Shown: in pieces, positions 33,393-43,024 of the stretch
Numbering within the stretch: the stretch's first letter is position 1
Layout: each line of letters opens with the position of its first letter
Assembly (NCBI RefSeq): GCF_014137975.1
Contig: NZ_JACGWZ010000005.1
Location: 124,001 to 188,000, forward strand
DNA: 64,000 nt
Direction: 5' to 3'
From: Halosaccharopolyspora lacisalsi
Lineage (GTDB): Bacteria > Actinomycetota > Actinomycetes > Mycobacteriales > Pseudonocardiaceae
Translations under genes and position numbers: made by a program
Notes under the pieces: model-generated
Databases searched by the model: none
What the model was told of the DNA's origin: nothing
Seen by the model: the letters and a program-made list of their open reading frames with translations, nothing else

Positions 33393-36227
33393 ATGCCTCG
33401 AAAGCGCACGGTAGTAATCGGGCGGGACGAGCAGCTGGAACTGCTTGACGGCGCGGTAAGCGACACGGGAGACACCGGGTCGCTGATCATGGTGCGGGGT
33501 CCGGGCGGATCGGGTAAGAGCGCGCTGCTCGACGCGGCCGAGAAGCGCTGGTCGAAGTGGGGCGTACGGACGTTCTCGATCGCGGCCGTGGCCGCGCCGC
33601 GGATGTTCGACGTCCTGTTCGACGCCGTGCGGCTGCGCATCGACGAGCAGCAGGACGTCCCGTGGCCTCCCGGGATGCTCGAGGCCGTCGCCGCGTGCAC
33701 CCAGCTGCGTCCCCGGGATCGGAAGGGGGCCGAGCACAACCTGCTCCCCTTCGGGTACGAGCTGACCCGTGCACTGGCCCACCTGGCGCACCGCGAACGC
33801 ATCGTGGTGCTGATCGAGGACGTCGACCGGCTGGACCGGAAGTCGGCGTTGGCGCTGTCGTTGCTGGTTCTGGGCGTCCGTGCGGCAGGCATCGTCGTCA
33901 TCACCACCGGAAGCACGCACCACGGAGTGCTGGAGCAGTTCGTTCGCAGCGCTGACGTCACGATGGACCTCCCCCCGTTGCGTAACGCGGACATCGTGGC
34001 GCTGCTCAGCCGATGGGCGGGCATGAGCGCGCCCGTGGATCCCACCGTGACCAACGCGTTGCTGGCCGGACTCGGCCCGCTGTTCGGCAACCCGGGTACT
34101 GTGCGCTCCACGTTGCGCGCGCTGCGCGATGAGGGCCGTTTGGTGCTCGTCGACGAGCACGTCTGCCTGCGTCCGGCCGGGGAACCGGTCGCGCTGGCCG
34201 ACGACCACGAACTGCTCGCGGCAGTGCGCGACTGCGGCCCCGGCGGCGCCGCGGTGGTGTGGGGGATAGCGGTGCTCGGCGAGGTCGCCGTTCACGATCT
34301 GCCGATGCTCGCCGTGGCCGCGGATACCGATCTGCGGTCCTGCGGGCGAGTGCTCGACCGGCTGGTGCGGCAGGACGTCGTCCGCGACCAGGACGGTGTG
34401 CTGCGGATTCCGGTGCCCGCGCTGGGAGTGGCGTTGGGCCGTGCCGCCGTACGGCCGCCTCGGACGGTGCACGCGGCGATCGTTCGGTACCTGCTCGACA
34501 GGATCGAAGACGGGGCGCCGGTGGACCGGGCGGTACTGGCCCACCACTCCGCCCGTGCCGAGTCCGAATTCGGTCACCGGGGGCCGGTCGACACGCTGAT
34601 CGACGAAGCGGACCGGATGGTGGACTCGGACACCGCGCGGGCCGCCGACTGGTACCGCGCAGCCGTGCACCGGCTGGTCGGTGCGGACCGGCGTTGGGCC
34701 GGGCTGCTGCCCACGATGCTGCGGTTGCAGCTCTCGGCGGGTCGCCAGCACGAGCTGGCCGACGACCTGAGCGCGGTGGCGTCGACGTTGCTGGCGCCGG
34801 ACGAGGACGGGACCACCTCGGTAGCGCGGAGCGCGTACCCGGTAAGCGGTGACGCACTGCTGTTCGAGGTCACGGTCTGGTGGGGTGCGGCGCTGCTGCA
34901 CGAACAGCGCATCGCCGAACTCCGCGACTCGGTGCGGGTGTTCGAGGCGGTGGCCGTCCGGCGCGGGTGCGCCGACGAGGTGCGCCGGTTCTCCGCCGCC
35001 GTGTCCCGCGGTGAGTCGCGCGAGGTGTTTTCCGCGTTCAGCGCGCTGATCACCGCGGGAACGGCGGAACCCGGCACGACGGGGGACTTGCGGGTTCACT
35101 CCCTCGGTGCGCTGCTGTCGCTGATGAGTGCGCTGGACGGGGACGACAACCGGTTCCAGCGGGCTCGTGCGGCGTGGGAGGCTTCGGCTCCCGGTGAGCT
35201 CACCGGGCCGGAGGCGACGTGCCTGCGCGACGCGGTAGGAGTGGGGGACTACGCAGCGGTCCTGCGCCTGCTCCTGGGACGGCACTACCAGCCGCACCGC
35301 GAGGGAGCGCTACATCGCTATCACCACGTCGTGTCCGCCTACCATTCCGGGGACTGGGACACCGCGCTGTCCGAGGCTCGCGCGTTGGAGACCGGGCGGG
35401 GTCCCACGCACACCGGACCAACGCACCACCTGGCACGGGTGATCGCCGCGGAGATCTGCTCGGCACGCGGCGATTTCGACCGGGCCGAGCGGTGGCTGCA
35501 CCGGGTGCCGCCGCTCGCTTACGGGCACCTGGCGAGCTGGGCCCGTTGCGGGCTGCTCCACCGGAAGGGGCGTACCGCCGAAGCGGTGACCGTGGGCAGG
35601 CGGGACTACGAGCGGTACCGGGACCACGGCACCGTGGTGGGGTCGGAACGACTGCTCGCTCGCCTGATCGACTACAGCCTGCGGCTCGACGACGACGCCG
35701 GGGCACGCGGACTGTTCGACGAGCTGCGGGCGCTCGACGAGCGAGTGCGCACAGGTTCCTCCCGGGAGATGGTGCTGATCACGGGCGGCGCGTTGCACGC
35801 GGACGTCGGGAGCCTCCGCGTGGGTGTGGAGTTGGCCCGACAGCGCGGCGACGCCTACAGGGTCGCCTGCGGATGCGCGGTGCTGGGCGCGCTGGCCGAC
35901 GATCCGCAGCCGTGGTTGCACGAGGGATACGCGCTGACCAAGCGGTTCGGCTCACCGGTCGGTCGGGGGGTGTTCACCGACCTGATGCGCGCCAGCGGAG
36001 TGGCGCCGCCGCGCTCGCGCAGCCCGCGATCGGTGCTGTCTACCACCGAGAGCACGATCATCGACCTGGTCAGCGACGGGTACACGAACCGCCAGATCGC
36101 GATCGCGATGCAGGTCAGCGTCAAGACCGTGGAAAGTCGTCTGACCAGGCTGTTCGATCGCACCGACTGTCGTTCGCGCGTGGAGCTGGCCGCTGCGCGG
36201 CTGGAGGGGAGACTGGTGCGGGCGTGA
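33393..36227 (+). CDS. Second large LuxR-family (LAL) regulator
   Basis: A 944-residue LAL regulator with an intact P-loop, VRGPGGSGKSALL (Lys42), Walker B IVVLIEDVDRLD, a long helical middle region and a C-terminal LuxR domain (STTESTIIDLVSDGYTNRQIAIAMQVSVKTVESRLTRLF). ATG 33393 is preceded by GAGGGAAAA and fits the family start MPRKRTVVIGRDEQLELLDG. It is divergent from the LAL at 30261 (285-bp shared region, AT-richer) and similar in layout, so the pair may cross-regulate. It ends 26 bp before the convergent ispG stop. Confidence 0.9.
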   Translation: MPRKRTVVIGRDEQLELLDGAVSDTGDTGSLIMVRGPGGSGKSALLDAAEKRWSKWGVRTFSIAAVAAPRMFDVLFDAVRLRIDEQQDVPWPPGMLEAVAACTQLRPRDRKGAEHNLLPFGYELTRALAHLAHRERIVVLIEDVDRLDRKSALALSLLVLGVRAAGIVVITTGSTHHGVLEQFVRSADVTMDLPPLRNADIVALLSRWAGMSAPVDPTVTNALLAGLGPLFGNPGTVRSTLRALRDEGRLVLVDEHVCLRPAGEPVALADDHELLAAVRDCGPGGAAVVWGIAVLGEVAVHDLPMLAVAADTDLRSCGRVLDRLVRQDVVRDQDGVLRIPVPALGVALGRAAVRPPRTVHAAIVRYLLDRIEDGAPVDRAVLAHHSARAESEFGHRGPVDTLIDEADRMVDSDTARAADWYRAAVHRLVGADRRWAGLLPTMLRLQLSAGRQHELADDLSAVASTLLAPDEDGTTSVARSAYPVSGDALLFEVTVWWGAALLHEQRIAELRDSVRVFEAVAVRRGCADEVRRFSAAVSRGESREVFSAFSALITAGTAEPGTTGDLRVHSLGALLSLMSALDGDDNRFQRARAAWEASAPGELTGPEATCLRDAVGVGDYAAVLRLLLGRHYQPHREGALHRYHHVVSAYHSGDWDTALSEARALETGRGPTHTGPTHHLARVIAAEICSARGDFDRAERWLHRVPPLAYGHLASWARCGLLHRKGRTAEAVTVGRRDYERYRDHGTVVGSERLLARLIDYSLRLDDDAGARGLFDELRALDERVRTGSSREMVLITGGALHADVGSLRVGVELARQRGDAYRVACGCAVLGALADDPQPWLHEGYALTKRFGSPVGRGVFTDLMRASGVAPPRSRSPRSVLSTTESTIIDLVSDGYTNRQIAIAMQVSVKTVESRLTRLFDRTDCRSRVELAAARLEGRLVRA

Positions 36228-36253
36228 CCTCCCGGGCACGAGCGTGGTTGGGG

Positions 36254-37408
36254 TTAGCTGACGGAGACGGTGGGTTCGCCGCTGGTGGTGGTGCCGTCCA
36301 TGTCCTCGGCGAGGCGCCCGGCCTCCTCGATGAGGGTCTCCACGATCTGGTGCTCGGGCACGGTCTTGATGACCTCGCCGCGCACGAAGATCTGGCCCTT
36401 GCCGTTGCCGGAGGCCACCCCCAGATCGGCCTCACGGGCCTCCCCGGGCCCGTTGACCACACACCCCATCACCGCCACCCGCAGCGGCACCTCCATGCCC
36501 TCCAACCCGGCGGTGACCTCGTCGGCCAACTTGTACACATCCACCTGCGCCCGCCCACACGACGGACACGACACGATCTCCAACTTGCGCGGACGCAGAT
36601 TCATCGACTGCAGAATCTGGGTACCGACCTTGATCTCCTCGACCGGCGGCGCCGACAACGACACCCGAATCGTGTCCCCGATGCCCTGCCGCAACAACGC
36701 CCCGAACGCCGTGGCCGACTTGATCGTGCCCTGAAACGCCGGACCCGCCTCGGTCACCCCCAGATGCAACGGATAATCACACCGCTCGGCCAACAACTCG
36801 TAGGCACGCACCATCACCACCGGATCATTGTGCTTGACCGAGATCTTGACGTCGTGGAAGTCGTGCTCGGCGAACAACCCCGCCTCCCACAACGCCGACT
36901 CCGCCAACGCCTCCGGCGTGGCCCTGCCGTGCTTGTCCATCAACCGCTTGTCCAACGACCCCGCATTGACCCCGATCCGGATCGGCGTGCCGTGATCCTT
37001 GGCCGCCTGCGAGATCTCCCGCACCTGATCGTCGAACTTGCGGATGTTGCCCGGATTGACCCGCACCCCCGCACAACCCGCCTCGATCGCGGCGAACACG
37101 TACTTCGGCTGGAAATGAATATCGGCGATAACCGGAATCTGCGACTTCTGCGCGATCACCGGCAACGCCTCCGCGTCCTCACTCGTCGGACACGCCACCC
37201 GCACGATGTCACACCCCGCCGCGGTCAACTCCGCGATCTGCTGCAACGTCCCATTGATGTCACGGGTGTTGGTCGTCGTCATCGTCTGCACCGAGATGGG
37301 ATGATCACTACCCACTCCGACCGGCCCCACCTGCAACTGCCGGGTCTTACGACGCTCAGCGAGCACGGGCGGAGGCATGGGCGGAATGCCGAGCGCGACC
37401 TGGTTCAA
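36254..37408 (-). CDS. ispG: 4-hydroxy-3-methylbut-2-en-1-yl diphosphate synthase
   Basis: MEP-pathway enzyme converting MEcPP to HMBPP with a [4Fe-4S] cluster. 384 residues, full length. Seen: [12 protein letters not shown] near residue 39, [23 protein letters not shown] near 111, and the cluster ligands in SCPSCGR (near 284-287) and [14 protein letters not shown] near 316. The start is TTG at 37408 in a TTGA overlap with dxs, with GGGAG upstream. Leucine is written mostly as TTG, and GGG/GTG codons abound, unlike dxs and ispH beside it, so this gene may have another origin. An extra copy would boost prenyl supply for the cluster. Confidence 0.96.
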   Translation of the reverse strand: MNQVALGIPPMPPPVLAERRKTRQLQVGPVGVGSDHPISVQTMTTTNTRDINGTLQQIAELTAAGCDIVRVACPTSEDAEALPVIAQKSQIPVIADIHFQPKYVFAAIEAGCAGVRVNPGNIRKFDDQVREISQAAKDHGTPIRIGVNAGSLDKRLMDKHGRATPEALAESALWEAGLFAEHDFHDVKISVKHNDPVVMVRAYELLAERCDYPLHLGVTEAGPAFQGTIKSATAFGALLRQGIGDTIRVSLSAPPVEEIKVGTQILQSMNLRPRKLEIVSCPSCGRAQVDVYKLADEVTAGLEGMEVPLRVAVMGCVVNGPGEAREADLGVASGNGKGQIFVRGEVIKTVPEHQIVETLIEEAGRLAEDMDGTTTSGEPTVSVS

Positions 37409-39213
37409 CGTGGACTCCCTGCCAGTCGGGGTGAACGGTTCGTGTCCGAGCTCCCCTGCAGCGCCAGCGCGGTCTCGGCGACGGCCTCACCGGTGAGGCC
37501 GTGTTCGGCCAGGATCGCCGACCTCGCCCCGTGGTCCAGGAACTCGCGCGGCACACCGAGGTTGTGCACCGGTGCGGGAATCCGCGCGTCCGTGCAGGCC
37601 TGCGCCAGCGCTGTGCCGAGGCCCCCGGTACGCACGCCGTCCTCGACGGTGAGCACCAGACTGTGCCGCGACGCCAGGTGGACCAGGGACGGTGCGATGG
37701 GCAGTACCCAACGCGGATCGACGACGGTCGCTCCGACGCCGTGGTCCGACAGCAGCTCCGCGGCGCGGATCGCCGGTGCGGCCAACGGCCCGGTGGAGAC
37801 GAGCAGGACATCGAGGGGCCGGGAGCGGCTGCGGAACAGGATGTCCAGGCCGTCCATCCGCCGGAGCGCCGGGATCTCCGCGCCGGCGCCGCCCTTCGGG
37901 AATCGCAGCGCGGTGGGGCCGTCTTCGGTGGACACCGCCTCGCGGAGCAGGGCGGCGAGTTCGGTGGCGTCGCGCGGTGCGGCGACGCGCATCCCCGGTA
38001 CCGCGTTCAGCAGGGCGAGGTCCCACATCCCGTGGTGGCTGGGGCCGTCGGGTCCGGTGATGCCCGCGCGGTCCAGGACGAAGGTCACGGCCAGGCGGTG
38101 CAGTGCCACGTCCATCATGACCTGGTCGACGGCGCGGTTGAGGAACGACGCGTACAGGGAGACCACCGGGTGCGCTCCGCCCATCGCCAGCCCCGCCGCG
38201 CTGGTGACCGCGTGTTGCTCGGCGATGCCCACGTCGAAAACGCGATCGGGGTAGCGCTGGGCGAACCGGTGCAGTCCCACGGGGTGCAGCATCGCGGCGG
38301 TCACCGCCACGACTTCCGGGTGCTCGGCCCCGACCTCCACCAGCTCCTGCCCGTACGAACCGGTCCAGCTCGGTGCGGAGCTCTTTCCCGACAGTCCGGT
38401 CTCCGGGTCGATGACGCCGATGCTGTGCATGTGGTCGGTCTCGTCGTTCCTGGCCGGGACGTAACCGCGTCCCTTCGTGGTGACGCAGTGCACGACGACC
38501 GGGCGGTCCAGCAGCGCCGCACGTTCGCACGCCCGCTCGACGGCGCCGATGTCGTGCCCGTCCACCGGACCGACGTAGTCGAACCCCATCGTCGTGAACA
38601 GGTCGCGGTCCGGATCGCGGTTGTCGCGCAGCGCGGCGAGGTGTTCGGCGATCCCCCCGACCGTGGGGCTGTAGGAGCGGTCGTTGTCGTTGAGCACGAC
38701 CACGGTCCGGCCACCACCACGCCCGAGGTTGTTCATGGCCTCCCACGCCATGCCTCCCGTCAGCGCGCCGTCGCCGATGACAGCGACCACCCGGCGGTGC
38801 TGCTCGTCGCGCAGCCGCTGCGCCTTCTCCAGACCGTCCGCGTAGGACAGTGCGGTGGAGGCGTGCGAGTTCTCCACGTGGTCGTGCGGGGACTCCCGGC
38901 GCTGCGGGTAGCCGGACAGACCGTCCGCTGCGCGCAACGTGCCGAAGGAGTCCTGCCTGCCCGTGAGGATCTTGTGGACGTAGGACTGGTGTCCGATGTC
39001 GAACACGATCCGGTCGCTGGGTGAGTCGAACACCCTGTGCAGGGCGATGGTCAACTCCACGACACCGAGGTTCGGCCCGAGATGTCCACCGGTCCGGCAG
39101 ACGCTGTGCACCAGGAACTCCCTGATCTCGGCGGCCAGCGCGGTCAACTGGTCGTGGTGCAGCTCCCCGAGCCGGTGCGGGTCGGTGATTCGGCTGAGCA
39201 AACTGGATGCCAT
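37405..39213 (-). CDS. dxs: 1-deoxy-D-xylulose-5-phosphate synthase
   Basis: First and usually rate-limiting MEP enzyme, condensing pyruvate and glyceraldehyde 3-phosphate with thiamine diphosphate. 602 residues. [16 protein letters not shown] near residue 73, the ThDP motif [20 protein letters not shown] near 144-163, YVGPVDGHD, and the transketolase-type [20 protein letters not shown] near 385. Starts ATG 39213 and overlaps ispG (TTGA), so both are coupled. It sits 36 bp behind ispH. Almost certainly a second, cluster-dedicated copy. Confidence 0.96.
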   Translation of the reverse strand: MASSLLSRITDPHRLGELHHDQLTALAAEIREFLVHSVCRTGGHLGPNLGVVELTIALHRVFDSPSDRIVFDIGHQSYVHKILTGRQDSFGTLRAADGLSGYPQRRESPHDHVENSHASTALSYADGLEKAQRLRDEQHRRVVAVIGDGALTGGMAWEAMNNLGRGGGRTVVVLNDNDRSYSPTVGGIAEHLAALRDNRDPDRDLFTTMGFDYVGPVDGHDIGAVERACERAALLDRPVVVHCVTTKGRGYVPARNDETDHMHSIGVIDPETGLSGKSSAPSWTGSYGQELVEVGAEHPEVVAVTAAMLHPVGLHRFAQRYPDRVFDVGIAEQHAVTSAAGLAMGGAHPVVSLYASFLNRAVDQVMMDVALHRLAVTFVLDRAGITGPDGPSHHGMWDLALLNAVPGMRVAAPRDATELAALLREAVSTEDGPTALRFPKGGAGAEIPALRRMDGLDILFRSRSRPLDVLLVSTGPLAAPAIRAAELLSDHGVGATVVDPRWVLPIAPSLVHLASRHSLVLTVEDGVRTGGLGTALAQACTDARIPAPVHNLGVPREFLDHGARSAILAEHGLTGEAVAETALALQGSSDTNRSPRLAGSPR

Positions 39214-39249
39214 GTCCTCGTATCCGTTCGTCGCGAGGTTGCTCGATGA

Positions 39250-40227
39250 CTACTCGGCGGCGGCGCGAACCGCACCGGGGAGGTCGAAACGCGTCGTCTC
39301 GTAGGTGAGCTCGCGTTCTTCGACGGACACCGGCCCGAATGCGGCGAGCGCCTCCACGGCCTCGGTGACCAGGTCGGGCGGTGCCGAAGCACCGGCGGTC
39401 ATCCCGATCGTGCCCACTCCGTCGAGCCATTCCGGCCGGATGTCGCTCCCGCGGTCGATGAGTTCGGCCGGTGTGCCCTTCCGCCGGGAGAGTTCGACGA
39501 GACGTACCGAGTTCGACGAGTTCGTGGACCCGACGACCAGCACGAGGTCGGACTCCTCCATGATCGCTTCGAGCGCTTCCTGCCGGTTGGTGGTGGCGTA
39601 GCAGATGTCCTCCGACGACGGCTCGCTCAGGGCGGGGAACTTCGTGCGCAGCGCGTCGACGAAATCAGCGGTCTCGTCCATCGCGAGCGTGGTCTGGGTG
39701 AGGTAGGAGACCTGTTGCGGGTCGGAGGGCGCCAGGTTCTCGACCTCCTCGGCCGACTCGACCAGCACGGTGGAGCCCGGTGCCTCGCCGATGATCCCGT
39801 CGATCTCCTCGTGCCCGGAGTGGCCGAAGAGCACGACGGTGTCCCCGCGGGCGGCGAAACGGCGGGCCTTGGCGTGCACCTTGCTGACCAGCGGGCAGGT
39901 TCCGTCGATGACGTCGAGGCCGCGTCGTGCCGCCTCCTCGCGCACCGCGGGGGAGACGCCGTGCGCGGAGAAGACGACGGTCGCGCCGTCGGGCACCTCG
40001 TCCAGCTCCTCGACGAAGACCGCTCCCCGGCGGGACAGGTCGTCGACGACGTGGGTGTTGTGCACGATCTGCTTGCGCACGTGGACCGGCGCGGTGCGCG
40101 ACCGCAGAGCTCGTTCGACGATCTCGATGGCTCGCTCGACTCCCGCGCAGAAGGATCGCGGACCGGCCAGCAGGATGCGGCGGGCGCTGGTGTGGTCCGC
40201 GCACTGGTCCGAACTCGTAGACGTCAT
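39250..40227 (-). CDS. ispH: 4-hydroxy-3-methylbut-2-enyl diphosphate reductase
   Basis: Last MEP enzyme, yielding IPP and DMAPP through a 4Fe-4S cluster. 325 residues. Cluster cysteines are in [14 protein letters not shown] (near 27), [11 protein letters not shown] (near 110) and [11 protein letters not shown] (near 209); the conserved [14 protein letters not shown] and GSTNSSNS motifs are present. First gene of the ispH-dxs-ispG run and divergent from the IclR gene at 40531; the 303-bp spacer has no clear operator. Confidence 0.96.
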   Translation of the reverse strand: MTSTSSDQCADHTSARRILLAGPRSFCAGVERAIEIVERALRSRTAPVHVRKQIVHNTHVVDDLSRRGAVFVEELDEVPDGATVVFSAHGVSPAVREEAARRGLDVIDGTCPLVSKVHAKARRFAARGDTVVLFGHSGHEEIDGIIGEAPGSTVLVESAEEVENLAPSDPQQVSYLTQTTLAMDETADFVDALRTKFPALSEPSSEDICYATTNRQEALEAIMEESDLVLVVGSTNSSNSVRLVELSRRKGTPAELIDRGSDIRPEWLDGVGTIGMTAGASAPPDLVTEAVEALAAFGPVSVEERELTYETTRFDLPGAVRAAAE

Positions 40228-40530
40228 GTCGGGAACGCTATGGAGGTGGCGACCGCGGGCTCAACGGCCGATTCAGCTTTCCGGAACACCGGTGCGCTTC
40301 GATGCGCGTCGGCCGATCCGCCCGCCGGCGCGGCAGTCGCCACGGGCACGACCGCGGGATTGCAGGGGACATCAACCGCTGCCGACCTTGTTCCCACCGG
40401 GGGCGTCTGGCTGGATGCGAATCGAGTGGTGGGGGCGAGCGGTCAGTTACAGCGACGGGAGTATCGCCATGAAATCCGCACGCGTGCCGCGAGGCCCGCT
40501 GCAGCGTTCCGCGTCGGGACCAGGTGAGCA

Positions 40531-41283
40531 GTGACCGATACCGAGGGAGGTCCGCTCCGCAAGGCGTTCACCGTGCTCGATGCGCTGTCCGGGGCGTCGA
40601 AACCGGTGACGCTGTCCGAGCTGTCCCAGATCGTGAACTTGCCGAAATCGACGGTGCACCGCCTGATGCGGGTGCTGACGGATCTCGGTCTCGCCGTCCG
40701 CATGGAGTCGAAGGCCTACCGGCTCGGGGATTACGTGTCCCGACTGGCGGGTAAGCGCGCTCCGTCGACCGTGCACGACTTCGACCACGCCATCACCCCC
40801 TTTCTGCTGGAGCTGTTCCAGCTCACCCGGAAGGTGGTCAGCGTAGGAGTGCTGTCCGGACAGCGCGTGCGGCACGCGGGCACTCTGTACGGTCACGGTC
40901 ACAGCCGTCTCGCGATGGCCCTGCGGCATCCCGTGCCCGCCTACTGCTGCGCGGCGGGCAAGCTCCTGCTCGCTGAGCGCATTCGGCCCCTCACGGACTT
41001 CTCCGGTGCCGCGCCCGCCGCGTACACCCGATGGACGATCACCAATGCGGACCGCATGGAGCGGGAATTCGAGCTGATCCGGCGGACGGGACTGTCCTAC
41101 GCGCGAAGCGAGTACCTGCCCGAACTCGCCGAGGTCGCCGCGCCGATATACCTCGGCAACACCGACCCGGTGGCCGCGGTCGTCGTGAGCGGCACGGTCA
41201 CCACCATGGACCTGAGAAGCGTCGGGCGGACCCTGCTCGAGACCGTCGGAGTGATCGAGGAGAAGCTGGCCGGGGCTTCGTGA
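40531..41283 (+). CDS. IclR-family transcriptional regulator
   Basis: A 250-residue IclR protein. Winged helix: KAFTVLDALSGASKPVTLSELSQIVNLPKSTVHRLMRVL. Effector domain with AYCCAAGKLLLA near 135 and YARSEYLPELAEVAAPIY near 190. GTG 40531 follows GGTGAG. Divergent from ispH-dxs-ispG, so it may control MEP supply for the cluster, which would be an unusual role for an IclR protein; regulators of this family mostly sense small aromatic or organic acids. Confidence 0.88.
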   Translation: MTDTEGGPLRKAFTVLDALSGASKPVTLSELSQIVNLPKSTVHRLMRVLTDLGLAVRMESKAYRLGDYVSRLAGKRAPSTVHDFDHAITPFLLELFQLTRKVVSVGVLSGQRVRHAGTLYGHGHSRLAMALRHPVPAYCCAAGKLLLAERIRPLTDFSGAAPAAYTRWTITNADRMEREFELIRRTGLSYARSEYLPELAEVAAPIYLGNTDPVAAVVVSGTVTTMDLRSVGRTLLETVGVIEEKLAGAS

Positions 41284-41365
41284 CGCCGCGGTCCCTCACG
41301 GGGCGTGTTCGCCGTGGTTCCTCCGGGGCCTTGATGGTGGTGTGCGTCTGGGTGAGACTCGCCGG

Positions 41366-41761
41366 ATGACGAGTCGTATCGCTGTTCTGGGCATCGACGC
41401 CGTGGAGCCGGAGGTGGTCGCCCGTTTCTGGTGTCGGGTGCTGGATTGGACCGTCGTGGAGCGGTCCGCCGGGGGCGGGGTTTCGATCGGGCCGGTCGGT
41501 GGTGCGCGGCCGGAGATCGATGTGCTGCCGGTGCCGGAGCACAAGGCCGTCAAGAACCGGATGCATCTCGATGTGCGTGCCGAGGACGTTTCCACGGCGG
41601 CGGAGTTGGAGCGCTTGTTCGCGTTGGGGGCTCGGCGGGCCGACGTGGGCCAGGCGGCGGGCGCGGACCAGGTGGTGCTGGCCGATCCGGAGGGCAACGA
41701 GTTCTGCCTGCTGTCGCGGTCCGTGCAAAACCCGGACGACTCCGAGAAACCACCGCCGTAG
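41366..41761 (+). CDS. VOC-superfamily (glyoxalase-like) protein
   Basis: A 131-residue VOC protein: IAVLGIDAVEPEVVARFWCRVLDWTV, KNRMHLDVRAEDVSTAAELERL, VVLADPEGNEFCLL. This is the common single-domain actinobacterial type (Glyoxalase_6) with no assigned reaction. ATG 41366 follows GGTGAG. It lies 82 bp after the IclR gene on the same strand. Confidence 0.8.
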   Translation: MTSRIAVLGIDAVEPEVVARFWCRVLDWTVVERSAGGGVSIGPVGGARPEIDVLPVPEHKAVKNRMHLDVRAEDVSTAAELERLFALGARRADVGQAAGADQVVLADPEGNEFCLLSRSVQNPDDSEKPPP

Positions 41762-41942
41762 CGAAGTGCCTTCGACGTGCACGGCAAGGATGGCGCCGCG
41801 GGCGGGACTATCACCATTCACCACAACACGTTCCGGGGCAGCCCTGCACCACGCGCGGCTCGCCGCCGAGGCCACGAGGGACGGAACGCTGGGCTACGCG
41901 TTGCTCCTCGCGGGGAAACCGGCGTGATTCGTCCGGTGCGGT

Positions 41943-42284
41943 TCAGCGGGCTTCCGGTTCGTCCAGGACGGCGTCGACGGTGCTGCGCCCGCTCAGCGCC
42001 TCGTCGAGCGTGGCCGCCCACTGGTGGACGATCCGTTCGCGCCGCGCGGAGTCGTCGGTGAGCACGTCGGCGAGCCCGAGTCCACGGGCCAGGTCGAGGG
42101 TGTCCTGTACCAGGCGGTGCGTCACCGGGTCCGTGTCGTCGGCGCCGAGCAGCTCGATGGTGACCTGGTGGGCGATGCGCCCGAACTTGGCCTCCAGCGG
42201 CACGATCCGCGCTCTGAGCGCCTCGTCCGGGGTGCGCCCCGGGCGGTTGGTGTGCGATCCGGCGACCCTGTTCCGGTTGTACAC
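41943..42284 (-). pseudogene. Probable TetR-regulator C-terminal fragment
   Basis: The minus frame reads VYNRNRVAGSHTNRPG, RTPDEALRARIVPLEAKFGRI, AHQVTIELLGADDTDP and DLARGLGLADVLTDDSARRE, ending LDEPEAR before a stop. The helix pattern looks like a TetR ligand domain, but no helix-turn-helix precedes it. Upstream the sequence switches frame into the diiron-oxygenase-like fragment. It appears to be half of a deletion fusion. Family assignment is tentative. The 180 bp between it and the VOC gene hold nothing recognisable. Confidence 0.4.
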
Positions 42285-42299
42285 CGGTCGCCCCGTCGA

Positions 42300-42616
42300 T
42301 CCGGCGCTGTACCGGGAGCATGGATACGTTTGACCACCTCGATGAGCAGTTCGCGGATGCCGTGCACGTTCAGGCTGTAGAAATTGGCGCTCTCCCACTT
42401 CGAGAGATGGTGCAGGATCCGCGGTCCGATTTCATCGGCCAGTTCTGTGCCGTGCACCGACATCAGATCGGCACTCATCCAGAGGGCGTCCTCGGGCAGG
42501 GAACCCGCCCATCCGAACGTCAGATGCGGATTGTAGTGGTCTTCCGCGGATTTCTCGGCGATCCGGTCGAGCAGCTCGACGTGCCGATTCGTCGCGGCAG
42601 TGTCGATGCTGGGCAC
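42300..42616 (-). pseudogene. N-terminal fragment of an AurF-like diiron oxygenase
   Basis: ATG 42616 opens MPSIDTAATNRHVELLDRIA, HYNPHLTFGWAGSLPEDALW, then ILHHLSKWESANFYSLNVHG and IRELLIEVVKRIHAPG. This resembles the first helices of AurF/p-aminobenzoate N-oxygenase-type diiron proteins, including the first metal-ligand Glu region. Homology ends near 42310; the remaining roughly 200 residues with the other metal ligands are absent. Pseudogene by truncation. Confidence 0.5.
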
Positions 42617-42851
42617 GGAGAATCCTCAGGGGTTTCGGTGTGTGAACGAACGATGAGCGCGGGAGGAGGCGTATTTTGAACGCGCAGTACGCGAGTGGCT
42701 CCGATGCTTTCGATCCGCGTACAGCGGTTCGGGCGGATTCTCCCGCTCGTTGTCGGGAGAACCAAGTCGTCACGGCAACAGCCCCTCGTGGGGCGTCCAG
42801 GATTTTCCCGGTCATTATGCGACAACGACTCGAATGTCCGATTAGCACAAA

Positions 42852-42873
42852 GGGGTAGCCGACCGGCTACCCC
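42852..42873. promoter_or_regulatory. 22-bp inverted repeat upstream of the acc-afsA-fab operon
   Basis: Arms GGGGTAGCC and GGCTACCCC (42852-42860, 42865-42873) pair perfectly around GACC. The region 42617-43024 has no gene. The repeat is 150 bp before the operon start, so it is either an operator for an unlinked regulator or a small terminator for a lost gene. A ring of AT-rich sequence just upstream (TTAGCACAAA) could hold a promoter. Confidence 0.5.
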
Positions 42874-43024
42874 ATGAGGGTGTTCGTTTTCGCAGCCCGG
42901 ACGGGTCTTGGCCGGCCGCATTCCCGTCGGCAACATGGATGTCGTCATCGAGGACGACGCGAGCCGCTGATCGGGGAAGCGCCACTCATGTCCTCGGCAG
43001 GTTTTCGACAGGAGGTGTGGTGCG

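Noticed and set aside
33261-35297. Long open frame antisense to the LAL regulator at 33393
   Set aside because: It is His/Gln/Arg-rich composition without motifs, lies fully opposite a gene with clear domains, and reflects high third-position GC.
41762-41942. Plus-strand residues HHARLAAEATRDGTLGYALLL ahead of a stop near 41926 (overlong helix-like fragment)
   Set aside because: Looks like the end of some gene, but is too short to assign and lacks any upstream part.
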